64,000 nt of DNA, from the NCBI RefSeq assembly GCF_002933465.1, contig NZ_PSZE01000013.1:101155-165154 (forward strand), in the 5' to 3' direction. This stretch comes from Nocardia nova. GTDB lineage: Bacteria; Actinomycetota; Actinomycetes; Mycobacteriales; Mycobacteriaceae. Under the pieces are notes generated by a model, which saw nothing but the letters and a program-made list of their open reading frames with translations, was not told the origin of the DNA and did not search any database. Of the stretch, positions 8,791-18,068 are shown piece after piece. Numbering within the stretch: position 1 is the stretch's first letter; each line of letters begins with the position of its first letter. A program made the translations under genes and the position numbers.

Positions 8791-9573
8791 TCAGCGAACC
8801 TCGTACGTGCGGGTGGGCACCTCGGACCGTACGACCTGCTCCTGACCGATCGGATTGCCGATGATCGTGTACGACATACCCGTGGCGAGGGCGTTCGAGC
8901 GGCCGGTGTCGCGGGACTCCCAGATCGCCCGGATGCTGCCCTGCACCGCGGCCGGTGGTTTGGCGGCGATCCGCTCGGCGAGGTCCTGCGCGCGATCCCA
9001 CAGCTGCGCCCGCGGCAGCACCTCGCTGACGAAACCGATCTGATGCGCGCGTTCGGCGGACATGCGCTCGTCGAGTCCGAGCAGCACCATGCGCAGTACC
9101 TCGCCGATCGGGATGCGGTGGGCGAGCCCGATCGGCTCGAGGGCCGCGACCATGCCGTAGGAGACGTGCGGGTCGAAGAACTGAGCGTCGTCGCTGGAGA
9201 TGATGATGTCGGCCTCGTTGAGCCAGTAGAGGGCACCACCGGCGACCATGCCGTGTACCGCGCAGATCAGCGGCTTCCAGCACCCGTTCTGCTTGGGTGA
9301 GAGATCGACGCCGGGGTCCTGCCGGCTGAACGGATTGTCGGCGAGGAAGGTCCCTTCCTTCACGTCCACCCCGGTGCAGAAGGCGCGATCACCGCTGGCC
9401 CGCAGCACGATCGCGTGCACATCGTCCTTGTCGTCAGCGAACCGCCACAGTGCCTTGAACTCCGCGCGCATCGCGTCGTTGAAGGAGTTCAACCGATCCG
9501 GCCGGTTGAGCGTGATGGTCAAGACGTGGTCCTTCAGCTCCGCTATGACCGTGGTCAACCCGTTCAGATCCAC
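8791..9573 (-). CDS. Enoyl-CoA hydratase/isomerase (EchA type)
   Basis: 260 aa crotonase. The oxyanion-hole segment RAFCTGVDVKEG is at about 61-72 and a second hole-forming segment HGMVAGGALYWLNEAD near 110. The loop where the first catalytic Glu of hydratases usually sits reads SYGMVAALE and the second acidic position is retained in IGEVLRM, so isomerase or another crotonase reaction is possible. It is the first gene of an operon with the acyl-CoA dehydrogenase at 7577. The short promoter region holds the dyad at 9608-9622, 35 bp upstream of its start. Confidence 0.87.
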   Translation of the reverse strand: MDLNGLTTVIAELKDHVLTITLNRPDRLNSFNDAMRAEFKALWRFADDKDDVHAIVLRASGDRAFCTGVDVKEGTFLADNPFSRQDPGVDLSPKQNGCWKPLICAVHGMVAGGALYWLNEADIIISSDDAQFFDPHVSYGMVAALEPIGLAHRIPIGEVLRMVLLGLDERMSAERAHQIGFVSEVLPRAQLWDRAQDLAERIAAKPPAAVQGSIRAIWESRDTGRSNALATGMSYTIIGNPIGQEQVVRSEVPTRTYEVR

Positions 9574-9607
9574 CGTTCCTCCTGCAGTCGCCTATGATGT
9601 CAACAAA

Positions 9608-9622
9608 GCTTACTAAGTTATC
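9608..9622. promoter_or_regulatory. Candidate operator, shared 15-bp dyad (site 2)
   Basis: GCTTACTAAGTTATC, an imperfect copy of the island dyad (half-sites CTTAC and GTTAT around TAA). It is upstream of the crotonase/dehydrogenase operon at 9573. A further GTCAAC half-site lies a few bases away. Confidence 0.45.
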
Positions 9623-9681
9623 CTTCAAATGTCAGCAGTCGGGCCGTGCGCCGACGAGAACGAGGCCGGGAGACCAGATCC

Positions 9682-10130
9682 ATGACGCAAAGCTTGCTCT
9701 TCTCACCGCTGACCCTGCGCGGGGTTTGGTGATGTCGGAAGCCACCGCGGTGGTGCCCGAGGGCCGCATCTGCATCCCCGACGCCGGTATCTGGAGCGAC
9801 GAACACGCCGAAGCCTGATCCCGGATCACCCGGTTCATCGTCGGCCGAGGGTCGATTCCCGGGATGCAACTCGCGCACGCCGGCCGCGAGGGCAGCACCC
9901 AGATTCCCACACAGGGTCGCGACGCGATCACCGAAGCCGAGGGCGGCTGGCGCACCGTGGCTCCCTCCGCGATCGCCTATGCGGGATTGCCGGAACCGCA
10001 TGCACTCACCGTCGAGGAGGTCCTGGAAATCCATACCGCACACGGCTATCTGCTCAACGAATTCCTCTCCCCGCTCGGCAACGACCGCACCGACCGCTAC
10101 GGCGGCGACTTCACCGGCCGCACACCGCCG
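9682..10130 (+). pseudogene. Decayed OYE-family NADH:flavin oxidoreductase (2,4-dienoyl-CoA reductase-like)
   Basis: Three plus-strand pieces read as one old-yellow-enzyme barrel with parts missing. MTQSLLFSPLTLRGVW is the N terminus and ends at a stop; MSEATAVVPEGR and DAGIWSDEHAEA follow and end at another stop; the third piece carries GMQLAHAGREGST, then AHGYLLNEFLSPL and NDRTDRYGGDF, the hallmark of this family. About 50 residues are missing between the first two pieces and nearly the whole C-terminal half is gone. The remnant stops where the 3' end of the convergent FadD gene begins, which suggests a deletion fused the two. Confidence 0.8.
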
Positions 10131-11646
10131 GCGGGCTCCATGTTCGAGCCAGATCGATGGTGTCGAGCAGCCCGGTTTTGCGGACCTTGTTGGTCGGCGT
10201 GCGCGGTAGCGTGTCGATCAGGGTCAGGTATTTCGGCAGGGCGTGTTTGGGGAGGCGGCTCCTCATCCACTCGTAGAGGGCAGGCTCGTCCAGGACGCTG
10301 TTGTCGACTACCTCTGCCGCGATCAGAATCTCTTGTCCCGCAACGGAATCGGGTACGCCGATGACGGCGCAGCCGACGAGTTGCGGATGTTCGTCTATGA
10401 CTGCTTCTACAGCGGTGGTCGAGATGTTCTCACCCAGCCGGCGAATGGTGTCGCCGGCCCGATGGAGAAATTCGAAATCGCCTCCGGGGTGCCGGATGAC
10501 GTGGTCGCCCGTGTGGTACCAACCGCCGGCCAATGCACGCTCGGTCGCCTCCGGCTGGTTGAGATATCCGACCATGATCATGCGGCGGTCGGCGGGCTGG
10601 ATCCAGAGCTCTCCCGGGACGCCGTCGACCACCGGTTGTCCGTTCTCGTCCACGACTTGGGCCCGATAGCCGTCGCGTACGCGGCCGCACCACGTGTGTT
10701 CGAGATCGGGTGGATCGCTCAGCACCAGGGGGAAACCGACCTCCGTGGATCCGTAGAGGTCGTAGCATTTCGCATCGAATCGCTGGGCGAATTCGGCGGC
10801 GAGAGCGACATTGTGGCCGGCGAACACGGCCTCGAGTGGATTGTCGGCGTCATCCGCGCGTGGCGGCAGCGCCAGCAACAATGGCGCCAGGAGAGTTGCT
10901 GTGGTGCAACCGAACTCGCGGACATCGTCCATGGTGGCCTTCGCCGAGAACCGTTCACGGAAGACGACTCGGCCGCCGGTGGCGCACATTGCCACCAGCG
11001 GGCTGCGTCCGGTGACGTGGAACATCGGATGGCAGTTGTAGGTCACATCGTTGGGGCCCAAGGGGATTCGGCCGGCCATAGTGGCGAACTGAGCCCAATC
11101 GAGTATCACGCCCTTGGCCGGTCCGGTACTGCCCGAGGTGTAGATCACGCACGCGATATCGGCCGGTGCGGGAAGCGCGTCGAATTCGATGGTGGCGGCG
11201 TCCAAGTGTGTCCACGCGCCACGCTCGACAGTGTGAATGGGTAAGGCCGGTCGGGTATTCCGGATGTGGTCGACGAATTCCGGTCGGGCCAGGCACAGTA
11301 TCGGAGCGGCGTCGTCGAGAACGTGTTCGAGGAACGCGCCCTTCAGTTCAGGGTTGACCGGAACCTCCACCGCGCCGAGGCAACCGAGCGCGATCCAGAT
11401 CATCGCCGCATCGATCGACGGCGGCAGCAACGTCGCCACCCGGCAGCCAGGCGCAACGCCGAGACCGCGGAGGTACTCCGCCCAGCCGCGCACGCCCTCC
11501 CACGTCGCACCGTAGGTGGCGTGGGCGCCGGTCACCTCTTGGAGAAACGGCCGGTCCGGCTCCGACCCAGCGCGAGAACGTAATTGAACCGGCAGCACCG
11601 ACGCCGGATCGGTCACCGCGGAAACGAACGTCGATACAGCAGACAC
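10111..11646 (-). CDS. Acyl-CoA synthetase (FadD/ANL family)
   Basis: 511 aa. Motifs: phosphate loop YTSGSTGPAKG near residue 170, LYGSTEVGFPL, the GWYHTGD segment and hinge RAGDTIRRLGENIS, and the catalytic Lys in PRTPTNKVRK near the C terminus. The last dozen residues (ARTWSPPAVCGR) are encoded over the remnant of the neighbouring OYE pseudogene and may be a new C terminus produced by deletion. The start is GTG 11646 with an AAGAAAGAGA purine stretch. It follows the fused CoA-transferase by 115 nt, giving an ALDH-CaiB-FadD gene order, so it may be the third gene of that operon. Confidence 0.88.
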   Translation of the reverse strand: MSAVSTFVSAVTDPASVLPVQLRSRAGSEPDRPFLQEVTGAHATYGATWEGVRGWAEYLRGLGVAPGCRVATLLPPSIDAAMIWIALGCLGAVEVPVNPELKGAFLEHVLDDAAPILCLARPEFVDHIRNTRPALPIHTVERGAWTHLDAATIEFDALPAPADIACVIYTSGSTGPAKGVILDWAQFATMAGRIPLGPNDVTYNCHPMFHVTGRSPLVAMCATGGRVVFRERFSAKATMDDVREFGCTTATLLAPLLLALPPRADDADNPLEAVFAGHNVALAAEFAQRFDAKCYDLYGSTEVGFPLVLSDPPDLEHTWCGRVRDGYRAQVVDENGQPVVDGVPGELWIQPADRRMIMVGYLNQPEATERALAGGWYHTGDHVIRHPGGDFEFLHRAGDTIRRLGENISTTAVEAVIDEHPQLVGCAVIGVPDSVAGQEILIAAEVVDNSVLDEPALYEWMRSRLPKHALPKYLTLIDTLPRTPTNKVRKTGLLDTIDLARTWSPPAVCGR

Positions 11647-11761
11647 CCCGGGTTCTCTTTCTTCTCACGCTTCGGACGCCGACCGACAGCGCCCTGGAGA
11701 GCGGGCCGGCGCTACATCGGGCCGCGGCCGCCCGGCCCGGCGCCCGCAGCCCGTCGGCAAT

Positions 11762-14230
11762 TCAGTTGTCGCAGGCGATGATTCCGAGCTCGAGCAGCTC
11801 ATCGATGCGCTGCTCGCCCACCCCGATCTCGCGAAGCACCGGTCGGGTGTGCTGGCCGATGGTGCAGCCCGCATCGGCCTTGGTGCGCGAGCGCGAGAAG
11901 CGGGTGAGCGGGGCCAGGCGACGGTGCTCGTCGAAGATCGGGCTCACCGCTTCCACGCAGTAGCCGGCCTCGAAGAACGGATCGGACTGCAGCGCCGATT
12001 CGGAGTTGCGTTCGAGGATCGCGACACAACCCACGTCGAGTGCGGTGAGTTCGTCCTCCCACTGCTGGTTGCCCTTGCCCGCGAACACGCCAGCGAGGAC
12101 CTCCGCGAGCGCCGCATCGTTGGTGTGGCGGTCCTGCGCGGTGGCGAATCTCGGATCCGACGCCAGATCCGCATACGGCGACAACGCCTTCACCAGCGCC
12201 TCCCATTCGCTCGGCAGCGGCGCGGCCAGAAAGACCCAGCCGTCGGCGGCCTGATACATCCGGTAGAGCGCGCCGAGTCCGTAGAACTGCGCATCCGGGA
12301 TCGCGATCTGCGGGCGGCCTTCGTAGCTGGAGTTGTAGGAGATCAGCGCCTGATGCACGGTCCCGAGCATGGTGGTGACCATTGTCGAGAGCTCGACACC
12401 GTTGCGCTTGGCATAGAGACCCACCAGCATCGCCGAGGCGACCCCTAGCGCGGCGATGCCGTCGGATTGGACGGCCGGCACCGCACCGGCCGCATGCAGG
12501 GTGCGCGCGCCCGCGCGCAACGCATCCGCATCGCTCGGCGGGTTGGCGGCGTCCCGACCGTCCACGACCGACAGTCCGGTCGCCGCGCCGATCGAGGGAG
12601 CGTATGCGGGCCTGGCCGCATACGGGCCCTCGACCCCGTAACCGGGGGTGCTCAGATAGACGAGGTCGGGATTGATCGACTTCAACGTCGCCTCGTCGAT
12701 CTGCGCCCGCTCCGCGGCGGCGCCCCGGAAGCATTGCAACACAACGTCGCTGCGCTTGACCAACTCGTAGACGAGTTCGAGTCCGGCCGGCGTGGTGAGG
12801 TCGATCGCCACACTTTCCTTGCCCTGCAACACCTTCGCGCCCCCGGCCTCAGGGAAGGCGACCAGGTTGCGAATGTTGTCGCCTGCGATCGGCTCGATCT
12901 TGATCACCCTGGCGCCGAGATCGCCGAGCACGGTCGCCCCGTAAGGACCGGCGAACATGGTGCCGAATTCGAGAACCGTCACCCCGCGCAGCGGCAACTC
13001 CTCCGGCGCCGACGTACCGGCCGCCGGTGCGGGCGTCGCCGCGGCGATCGCGGCGCGGACCTCGTCGTCGTGCTGGCCCGGCAGCGGCGCGGGACGCACC
13101 GGCGTCAGCGGCTTCCCGTCGGCGTGGATGAGGGTGGACGGTTGGCGCACCGGACCGATCCCGGGGTTGTCGACCGTGACGACTCGGCCCTCCGCGACGA
13201 CCTGCGGGTGGTCCAATGCCTCGTCGGGGGTGCGGAATGCCTCGGCGCTGATGTCGTGGTTGGTCTCGAAGACCTGCTGCCATTCCTCGAAGGTGCGAGC
13301 GCCCACCCGGTCGAGCATCATCTGCCAGAATTCGGTGCGGAGTTCGGCGGTCGGCAGCATCGGGAACCCGGTCCACTTGGGGTCGGCCAGTTCCTTCACC
13401 AGATCGAGTTCGGTGAGCCAGGCCTGCATCAACCGGGGCGCGGTCTGCGCGAACTGCAGCCAGCGACCGTCCTTGGTCGACGCGATCAGCAGGGCATAGA
13501 TCAGATAGGCCTGCGGACGTCCCTCGTCGTCGTAGGCCACATCCATCGGGCTGAAGGCGTCGGGGTAGCGCTCGAGCACCATTTCGTAGAACCAGTTGTA
13601 GGGATCCATCGCGCCCATCCCGGTGACCAGGTTGGATTCGACGGCCTGTCCGCGGCCACTGGACATGCGTTCGATCAGCGCGGCGAGGATGCCGTGCACA
13701 GCTGCCTGCGACGCTCCGAACGACGCGTAGGGCGCGGTGACGAACGCCGGTCCGGGCCGAATCGTCAGCTGCCGCTTCTCGAACATGACCCCGGTCTTGG
13801 CCATCACGAGGCCTTCCCAGCCCTTGTAGTCCTTCCACGGACCGGTACTGCCCCAGCCGGTGATCGACGCCCAGACCAGCCGCGGATACTTCTCGTCCAC
13901 GGACTCCGGGGTGAGCCCGATCCGCGCCGCCGAGGTCGGCCGCATCGTCGTGATCAGCACATCCGCGGTACTCAGCAGCGCGCGCAACGCGGCGAGGTCG
14001 TCCTCGGCGTGCAGGTCCAGGGTGATGCTGCGTTTGCCGCGGAGCAGGCCGGGCCAGCCCGCGAGGTGGCGCAGGTCGCTGCCGCCGGGCGGCTCGACCA
14101 TGATGACGTCCGCACCGCAGTCGGCCAGAAACTGGCTCGCCTGCGCACCGGGCAGGGTGGTCGAGAGGTCGACGACCACCACCCCCGCGAGGGGACCCGA
14201 GCTGGTTGCCTGGTCCGGTTCTGTCGTCAC
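11762..14230 (-). CDS. Fused tandem CaiB/BaiF (class III) CoA-transferase, copy 1
   Basis: 822 aa, about twice the family length. Residues 1-390 and 400-822 are two CaiB/BaiF domains, each opening with the family start (LAGVVVVDLSTTLPGAQ and LRGVTVLEFGTMFAGP). Class III enzymes move CoA between acids through an aspartyl-CoA intermediate. In the C-terminal domain the region QSDGIAALGVASAML keeps the expected Asp. In the N-terminal domain the matching stretch reads ASFGASQAAVHGIL with no Asp, so that half may be inactive or structural (inference). The start is GTG 14230 with AAAGGA upstream. It lies 70 nt after an aldehyde dehydrogenase gene. A full-length paralogue is at 23341. Confidence 0.88.
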   Translation of the reverse strand: MTTEPDQATSSGPLAGVVVVDLSTTLPGAQASQFLADCGADVIMVEPPGGSDLRHLAGWPGLLRGKRSITLDLHAEDDLAALRALLSTADVLITTMRPTSAARIGLTPESVDEKYPRLVWASITGWGSTGPWKDYKGWEGLVMAKTGVMFEKRQLTIRPGPAFVTAPYASFGASQAAVHGILAALIERMSSGRGQAVESNLVTGMGAMDPYNWFYEMVLERYPDAFSPMDVAYDDEGRPQAYLIYALLIASTKDGRWLQFAQTAPRLMQAWLTELDLVKELADPKWTGFPMLPTAELRTEFWQMMLDRVGARTFEEWQQVFETNHDISAEAFRTPDEALDHPQVVAEGRVVTVDNPGIGPVRQPSTLIHADGKPLTPVRPAPLPGQHDDEVRAAIAAATPAPAAGTSAPEELPLRGVTVLEFGTMFAGPYGATVLGDLGARVIKIEPIAGDNIRNLVAFPEAGGAKVLQGKESVAIDLTTPAGLELVYELVKRSDVVLQCFRGAAAERAQIDEATLKSINPDLVYLSTPGYGVEGPYAARPAYAPSIGAATGLSVVDGRDAANPPSDADALRAGARTLHAAGAVPAVQSDGIAALGVASAMLVGLYAKRNGVELSTMVTTMLGTVHQALISYNSSYEGRPQIAIPDAQFYGLGALYRMYQAADGWVFLAAPLPSEWEALVKALSPYADLASDPRFATAQDRHTNDAALAEVLAGVFAGKGNQQWEDELTALDVGCVAILERNSESALQSDPFFEAGYCVEAVSPIFDEHRRLAPLTRFSRSRTKADAGCTIGQHTRPVLREIGVGEQRIDELLELGIIACDN

Positions 14231-14300
14231 GGTGAATCCTTTCGTCACAAATCTGGTCGGCACCGAGGTGCCACGCCCTACCCGTGGGCCCGGCGAAAAA

Positions 14301-15764
14301 TCAAGCGATGGCGATGTTCTTGAGCCGCAGGAACTCCTCGATCCCTTGCCGCCCGCCTTCCTTGCCCAGGCCGCTGAGCCCGACACCACCGAACGCCCGG
14401 TTGACACCGAGGTTCATCGCGCCGTTGATCAGGACCTCACCGGTGACCAGCTCCTCCGCGACCCGATGCGCGCGGCGCAGATCGTTGGTTTGGATATATC
14501 CGGACAGGCCGTACTCGCTGTTGTTGGCGATCTCGATCGCCTCCTGCTCGGTCGCGAACGGGGTGATCGCCAGTACCGGACCGAACACCTCTTTCTGGGC
14601 GAGTTCGGACTGCGGATCGACATCGGCGAAGACGGTCGGCTCCAGGAAGAAACCGTCGGCCAGCGCCCCCTCGACCCGGTGGCCGCCGGTGACCAGACGC
14701 GCGCCGTCGGCTTGGGCGCGCTCGATCATGCCGAGAATCCGATGCAGCGCCGCCTCGTTGACGACGGGACCGGACACGGTCCCCTCGGCCAGCGGATCGC
14801 CGACGGTGATGAATTCGGCGAACGCCTTGACCCGCCCGATCATCTCCTCATAGATGCTGTCCTGCACCAACATTCGAGTCGGCAGCGCGCAGCCTTGGCC
14901 GCTGAGCGCACCGATCGACATCATCGTGCCGTGCGAGCACGCCTGGTCCAGATCTGCGTCGGCGAACACGATATTGGCCGACTTGCCACCGAGTTCGAGC
15001 ACGGACGGCTTCATAAGATCCGCGCAGCTGTGCAGGATCTTGCGCGCGGTATCGGGACCGCCGGTAAAGGTCACCTTCTTGACCAACGGATGCTCGACCA
15101 GCGCCGCACCCGCCTCGGGCGCACCGGGCAGGACGTTGACCACTCCTGCCGGGATGCCGGCCTGCTCGACCAGATCGGCGAACAGTTCGGCGGTGAACGG
15201 CGTCAGCTCCGACGGCTTGACCACCACCGTATTTCCCGCCGCCAAGGCAGCCGGAATCTTCATCGCGAGCGAGATCAACGGACCGTTCCAGGTGATGATC
15301 ACACCGATCACGCCGTAGGGCTGGCCCAGCGAATAGGAGAACTCGCCGTCCACACCGAGCGATCCGGTGACCTCGGAGGTGAGTTTGTCCGCCCACCCGG
15401 CGTAGTAGCGAGTCCACTCGATGGACGTCGCGACCAGACCGGCGGCGACCGGGATGGGAGTGCCGTTGTCGAGCGCACCCAATCGAGCGAATTCTTCGGC
15501 ATTGGCCTCGATCAGATCGGCAAGCCTGGTCAGCAGCAGCCGCCGCTCCGCCGGCCGAGTGCGGCGCCATTCGGCGAACGCGTCATGTGCCGTGCGGGCG
15601 GCCCGGTCGACCTCGTCGGCACCTGCCAGCGGTATCCGCGCGTCGACCGTGCCGTCGACGGGGTTGACGTGCTCGTGCACCCCGCCCGATCCGGTCGCGA
15701 TCCGCTCGGTACCGATTCGGAGGTGCACGGTGGGCCTGGTCGTATCGATTGCCTGACTGGTCAT
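14301..15764 (-). CDS. NAD(P)-dependent aldehyde dehydrogenase
   Basis: 487 aa ALDH-superfamily enzyme oxidising an aldehyde to the acid, which the nearby FadD or CoA-transferase could then activate. Visible: the Rossmann contact FTGGPDTARKI, the general-base Glu in LELGGKSANIVFADAD, the catalytic Cys in LSGQGCALPTRML and the late EVFGPVLAI motif. The first gene of a minus-strand set with the fused CaiB and FadD genes. It is divergent from a TetR gene at 15968, and the 203-bp gap carries the dyad at 15816-15830. Confidence 0.92.
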   Translation of the reverse strand: MTSQAIDTTRPTVHLRIGTERIATGSGGVHEHVNPVDGTVDARIPLAGADEVDRAARTAHDAFAEWRRTRPAERRLLLTRLADLIEANAEEFARLGALDNGTPIPVAAGLVATSIEWTRYYAGWADKLTSEVTGSLGVDGEFSYSLGQPYGVIGVIITWNGPLISLAMKIPAALAAGNTVVVKPSELTPFTAELFADLVEQAGIPAGVVNVLPGAPEAGAALVEHPLVKKVTFTGGPDTARKILHSCADLMKPSVLELGGKSANIVFADADLDQACSHGTMMSIGALSGQGCALPTRMLVQDSIYEEMIGRVKAFAEFITVGDPLAEGTVSGPVVNEAALHRILGMIERAQADGARLVTGGHRVEGALADGFFLEPTVFADVDPQSELAQKEVFGPVLAITPFATEQEAIEIANNSEYGLSGYIQTNDLRRAHRVAEELVTGEVLINGAMNLGVNRAFGGVGLSGLGKEGGRQGIEEFLRLKNIAIA

Positions 15765-15815
15765 GGATTCACCACTCGCTTCGCTGCGGTCGGATGAGAA
15801 GACAACGCCATCTTA

Positions 15816-15830
15816 GTTAGCTATGTTGCG
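15816..15830. promoter_or_regulatory. Candidate operator, shared 15-bp dyad (site 3)
   Basis: GTTAGCTATGTTGCG, sharing the first half-site with the copy at 29879-29893. It lies between the divergent ALDH and TetR genes and could control both. Confidence 0.4.
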
Positions 15831-15967
15831 CAGCTCACACACTATTACGGACTCCAAGTGTCTGCAAGTAGCAAAATGGGGAGACCGCTCGGCCGCTGCG
15901 GCAGTCGACTGTGATTGGTTGATTCGAGAAGAATGCGCGGACAGATGCGACCGAGGAGTGAGAACAC

Positions 15968-16582
15968 ATGGGCCGGCAAGCCACACCGCTCGGACGACCG
16001 CGCGACCCGGAACTCGACGAGAAACTGATGACGGCGGCGCTGCTCGAATACGCCCAGCTGGGCTGGGGCGCATTCACGATGCAGGGCGTCGCCAGGCGCG
16101 CCGGCGTCGGCAAGTCCGCGCTCTATCTGCGCTGGGCGAACAAGGAACAATTACTGCTCGACAGCGTCGAATCGGTGGCGCTGACGTTGCGCATCAACGT
16201 CGACACCGGCTCGCTGACCGGCGATTTGACGGCGCTGGCCACCGCACTGCTCGAACACTTCCTCGACCCGATCGGCTGGGCGACGTTGCGGATCACCATC
16301 GACGTCACCGCCGAGTTCACCGATCTGCAACCCTTCCAGCAGCGCATCGTGAAGGCGCTGCGGGCGCCGGCGACGGGCGCCTTCACCAGGGCCGTCGAGC
16401 GCGGCGAGATGGCCACGGACACTCCACACGAGCCACTGATCGAGTCGCTGTTCGGCGCGGTGCTGATGCACACCCTCGGATGTTCACCGGAGCAGCGCGC
16501 GCACGCACGCACACATCCTGTCGAGCATGTCGCACCACTCGTCGAGGTGATCGTGCGCTCCGCCCGCCCAGCGAAGAAGTGA
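15968..16582 (+). CDS. TetR/AcrR-family transcriptional regulator
   Basis: 204 aa. The DNA-binding domain at about 15-62 reads LMTAALLEYAQLGWGAFTMQ then GVARRAGVGKSALYLRWANK, the usual TetR pattern with W in the recognition helix region. The ATG has GAGGAGTG upstream. It is divergent from the aldehyde dehydrogenase operon and is followed after 116 bp by an SDR gene with dyads in its promoter. Because dyad copies flank it on both sides, it is one of the two best candidates for the regulator of the whole island; the other is the GntR protein at 27475. Confidence 0.88.
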   Translation: MGRQATPLGRPRDPELDEKLMTAALLEYAQLGWGAFTMQGVARRAGVGKSALYLRWANKEQLLLDSVESVALTLRINVDTGSLTGDLTALATALLEHFLDPIGWATLRITIDVTAEFTDLQPFQQRIVKALRAPATGAFTRAVERGEMATDTPHEPLIESLFGAVLMHTLGCSPEQRAHARTHPVEHVAPLVEVIVRSARPAKK

Positions 16583-16591
16583 TTGCACATA

Positions 16592-16619
16592 GATAACTCA
16601 GTGGGTTACCTTAGTCACC
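16592..16619. promoter_or_regulatory. Candidate operators, shared dyad (sites 4a and 4b)
   Basis: GTTACCTTAGTCACC at 16605-16619 is a good copy of the dyad; a weaker overlapping one, GATAACTCAGTGGGT, starts at 16592. They sit 80-107 bp upstream of the SDR start at 16699. Confidence 0.5.
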
Positions 16620-16698
16620 GCATGCGAGGCATGCATTCCCACCCCGTACACGGGGCCCCTCCCGCGGCAAACCCGTGTCGATCAAACGGAGGACCACC

Positions 16699-17529
16699 AT
16701 GACCGGTCTCGAGGGCAAAGTCGCCCTGATCACTGGAGCCGCACGAGGACAGGGCCGCTCACACGCGGTGCGCCTGGCCGGCGAGGGCGCCGACATCATC
16801 GCCCTCGACATCTGCGCGGATATCGACACGATGGACTACCCCAACGCGACCCCCGAGGACCTGAAGGAAACGGTGGCCCAGGTCGAGGCACTCGGCCGGC
16901 GGATCGTCGCGACCGAGACCGACGTTCGCGATGCCGCCGCGACCCGGGAGGCCGTCGACCGGGGTTACGAGACGTTCGGGCGACTCGACATCGTGCTGTC
17001 CAATGCGGGCATCGTCCGGCTCAGCGACGGACCCGACGATTACGCACAGATGTGGCGCGACGTGGTGTCGACCAATCTGAGCGGCGGCTTTCATGTCGTG
17101 AATGCCGCTGTGCCGCATATCATTTCCGGTGGCCGGGGCGGGTCGATCGTCTTCACCGGATCGACGGCGGGTGTGCGCCCGACCGCGAGTCTGAACACCG
17201 CCGCACTGGCCTACACCGCGTCGAAGTGGGGGCTGGTCGGCATCTGCAAGCAGTACGCCGCGTCGCTGGCCGAGCATTCGATCCGAGTCAATATCGTGCA
17301 TCCGACGGGCGTCGCCTCGGGGATGACGATGAACGAGGCGATGGCCCGGCTCGCCCAGGAGGCGGCCGCGGGCGGCGATAACTCGATCTCGCAGATGCAG
17401 AATGCGATGCGGATCCAGATCCTCCAGCCCGGTGACATCTCCGACGCCATCGCATTTCTGGTCTCCGATCAGGCGAAGTGGATCACGGGAGTCTCCCTGC
17501 CGGTGGACGCCGGCTTCTCCATCCGCTAG
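16699..17529 (+). CDS. Mycofactocin-type short-chain dehydrogenase/reductase
   Basis: 276 aa SDR. Nucleotide-binding TGAARGQGRSH is at residues 11-21, SNAG near 98, and the catalytic Ser, Tyr and Lys lie in FTGSTAG and AYTASKW. The insertion after the second strand (ICADIDTMDYPNATPEDL) is characteristic of the actinobacterial family of mycofactocin-associated carveol-dehydrogenase-like SDRs, which oxidise secondary alcohols with a non-exchangeable NAD and pass electrons to mycofactocin (family knowledge; not shown here). The start at 16699 has GGAGG seven bases upstream. It is probably transcribed alone from the promoter with the dyads at 16592-16619. Confidence 0.88.
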   Translation: MTGLEGKVALITGAARGQGRSHAVRLAGEGADIIALDICADIDTMDYPNATPEDLKETVAQVEALGRRIVATETDVRDAAATREAVDRGYETFGRLDIVLSNAGIVRLSDGPDDYAQMWRDVVSTNLSGGFHVVNAAVPHIISGGRGGSIVFTGSTAGVRPTASLNTAALAYTASKWGLVGICKQYAASLAEHSIRVNIVHPTGVASGMTMNEAMARLAQEAAAGGDNSISQMQNAMRIQILQPGDISDAIAFLVSDQAKWITGVSLPVDAGFSIR

Positions 17530-17544
17530 CCGAAGAGGACCTTT

Positions 17545-18068
17545 CACGGTAGGAAGCGAGTTCGCGGGCACCGCGCTGTCCGTGGGCGACGGAGTGCGGT
17601 CCGTCGCCCCCGGAGACCCGGTCATGGGTGTGTGTTCACCGGCGCCTTCGCGGAGCAGATCGCGGTGCCCGAGGCCTCGCTTTCGCCAATTCCGCACGGG
17701 CTGAGCATGATCGACGCCGCGGCGTTCGGGGTCACGTATCGTACGGCGTATCACTCGCTCGTCCCATCGGCGAGATGCGGCCCGGCGACTGGGTGGTCGT
17801 CCTGGGCGCCGCCGGCGGCGTGGGGACCGCATGCGTCGACATCGCGACACGACTCGGGGGCCGGGTGATCGCGGCGGCGTCGTCCCGGGAGCGGATCGAA
17901 TTGTGCCGCCGCCTCGGCGCGGTCGCGGGTATCGCCTATGAGGACGAGGACCTCGAAGACCGCATCAAGGCGATCACCGCCGGTCGTGGAGCCGGCGTGG
18001 TCATCGATCCCGTCGGCGGCGCGTACGCGGAACCGGCGATCCGCGCCACCTCTTGGGGCGGCCGTCAG
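17545..18068 (+). pseudogene. Decayed MDR-type (quinone oxidoreductase-like) dehydrogenase
   Basis: Three successive frames give one medium-chain dehydrogenase. The first covers GSEFAGTALSVGDGVRS and PGDPVMGV to about 17633. A shift then gives GAFAEQIAVPEA and AFGVTYRTAYHSL to about 17763. A second shift gives RPGDWVVVLGAAGGVGTACV, then RVIAAASS and ITAGRGAGVVIDPVGGAYAE. Both frameshifts are internal; the N-terminal part is missing and the C terminus ends where the convergent SDR gene stops. Clearly inactive. Confidence 0.85.

Noticed and set aside
12467..14323. Long plus-strand frame (618 codons) opposite the fused CaiB gene
   Set aside because: Antisense shadow; no ribosome site and biased Arg/Gly/His composition.
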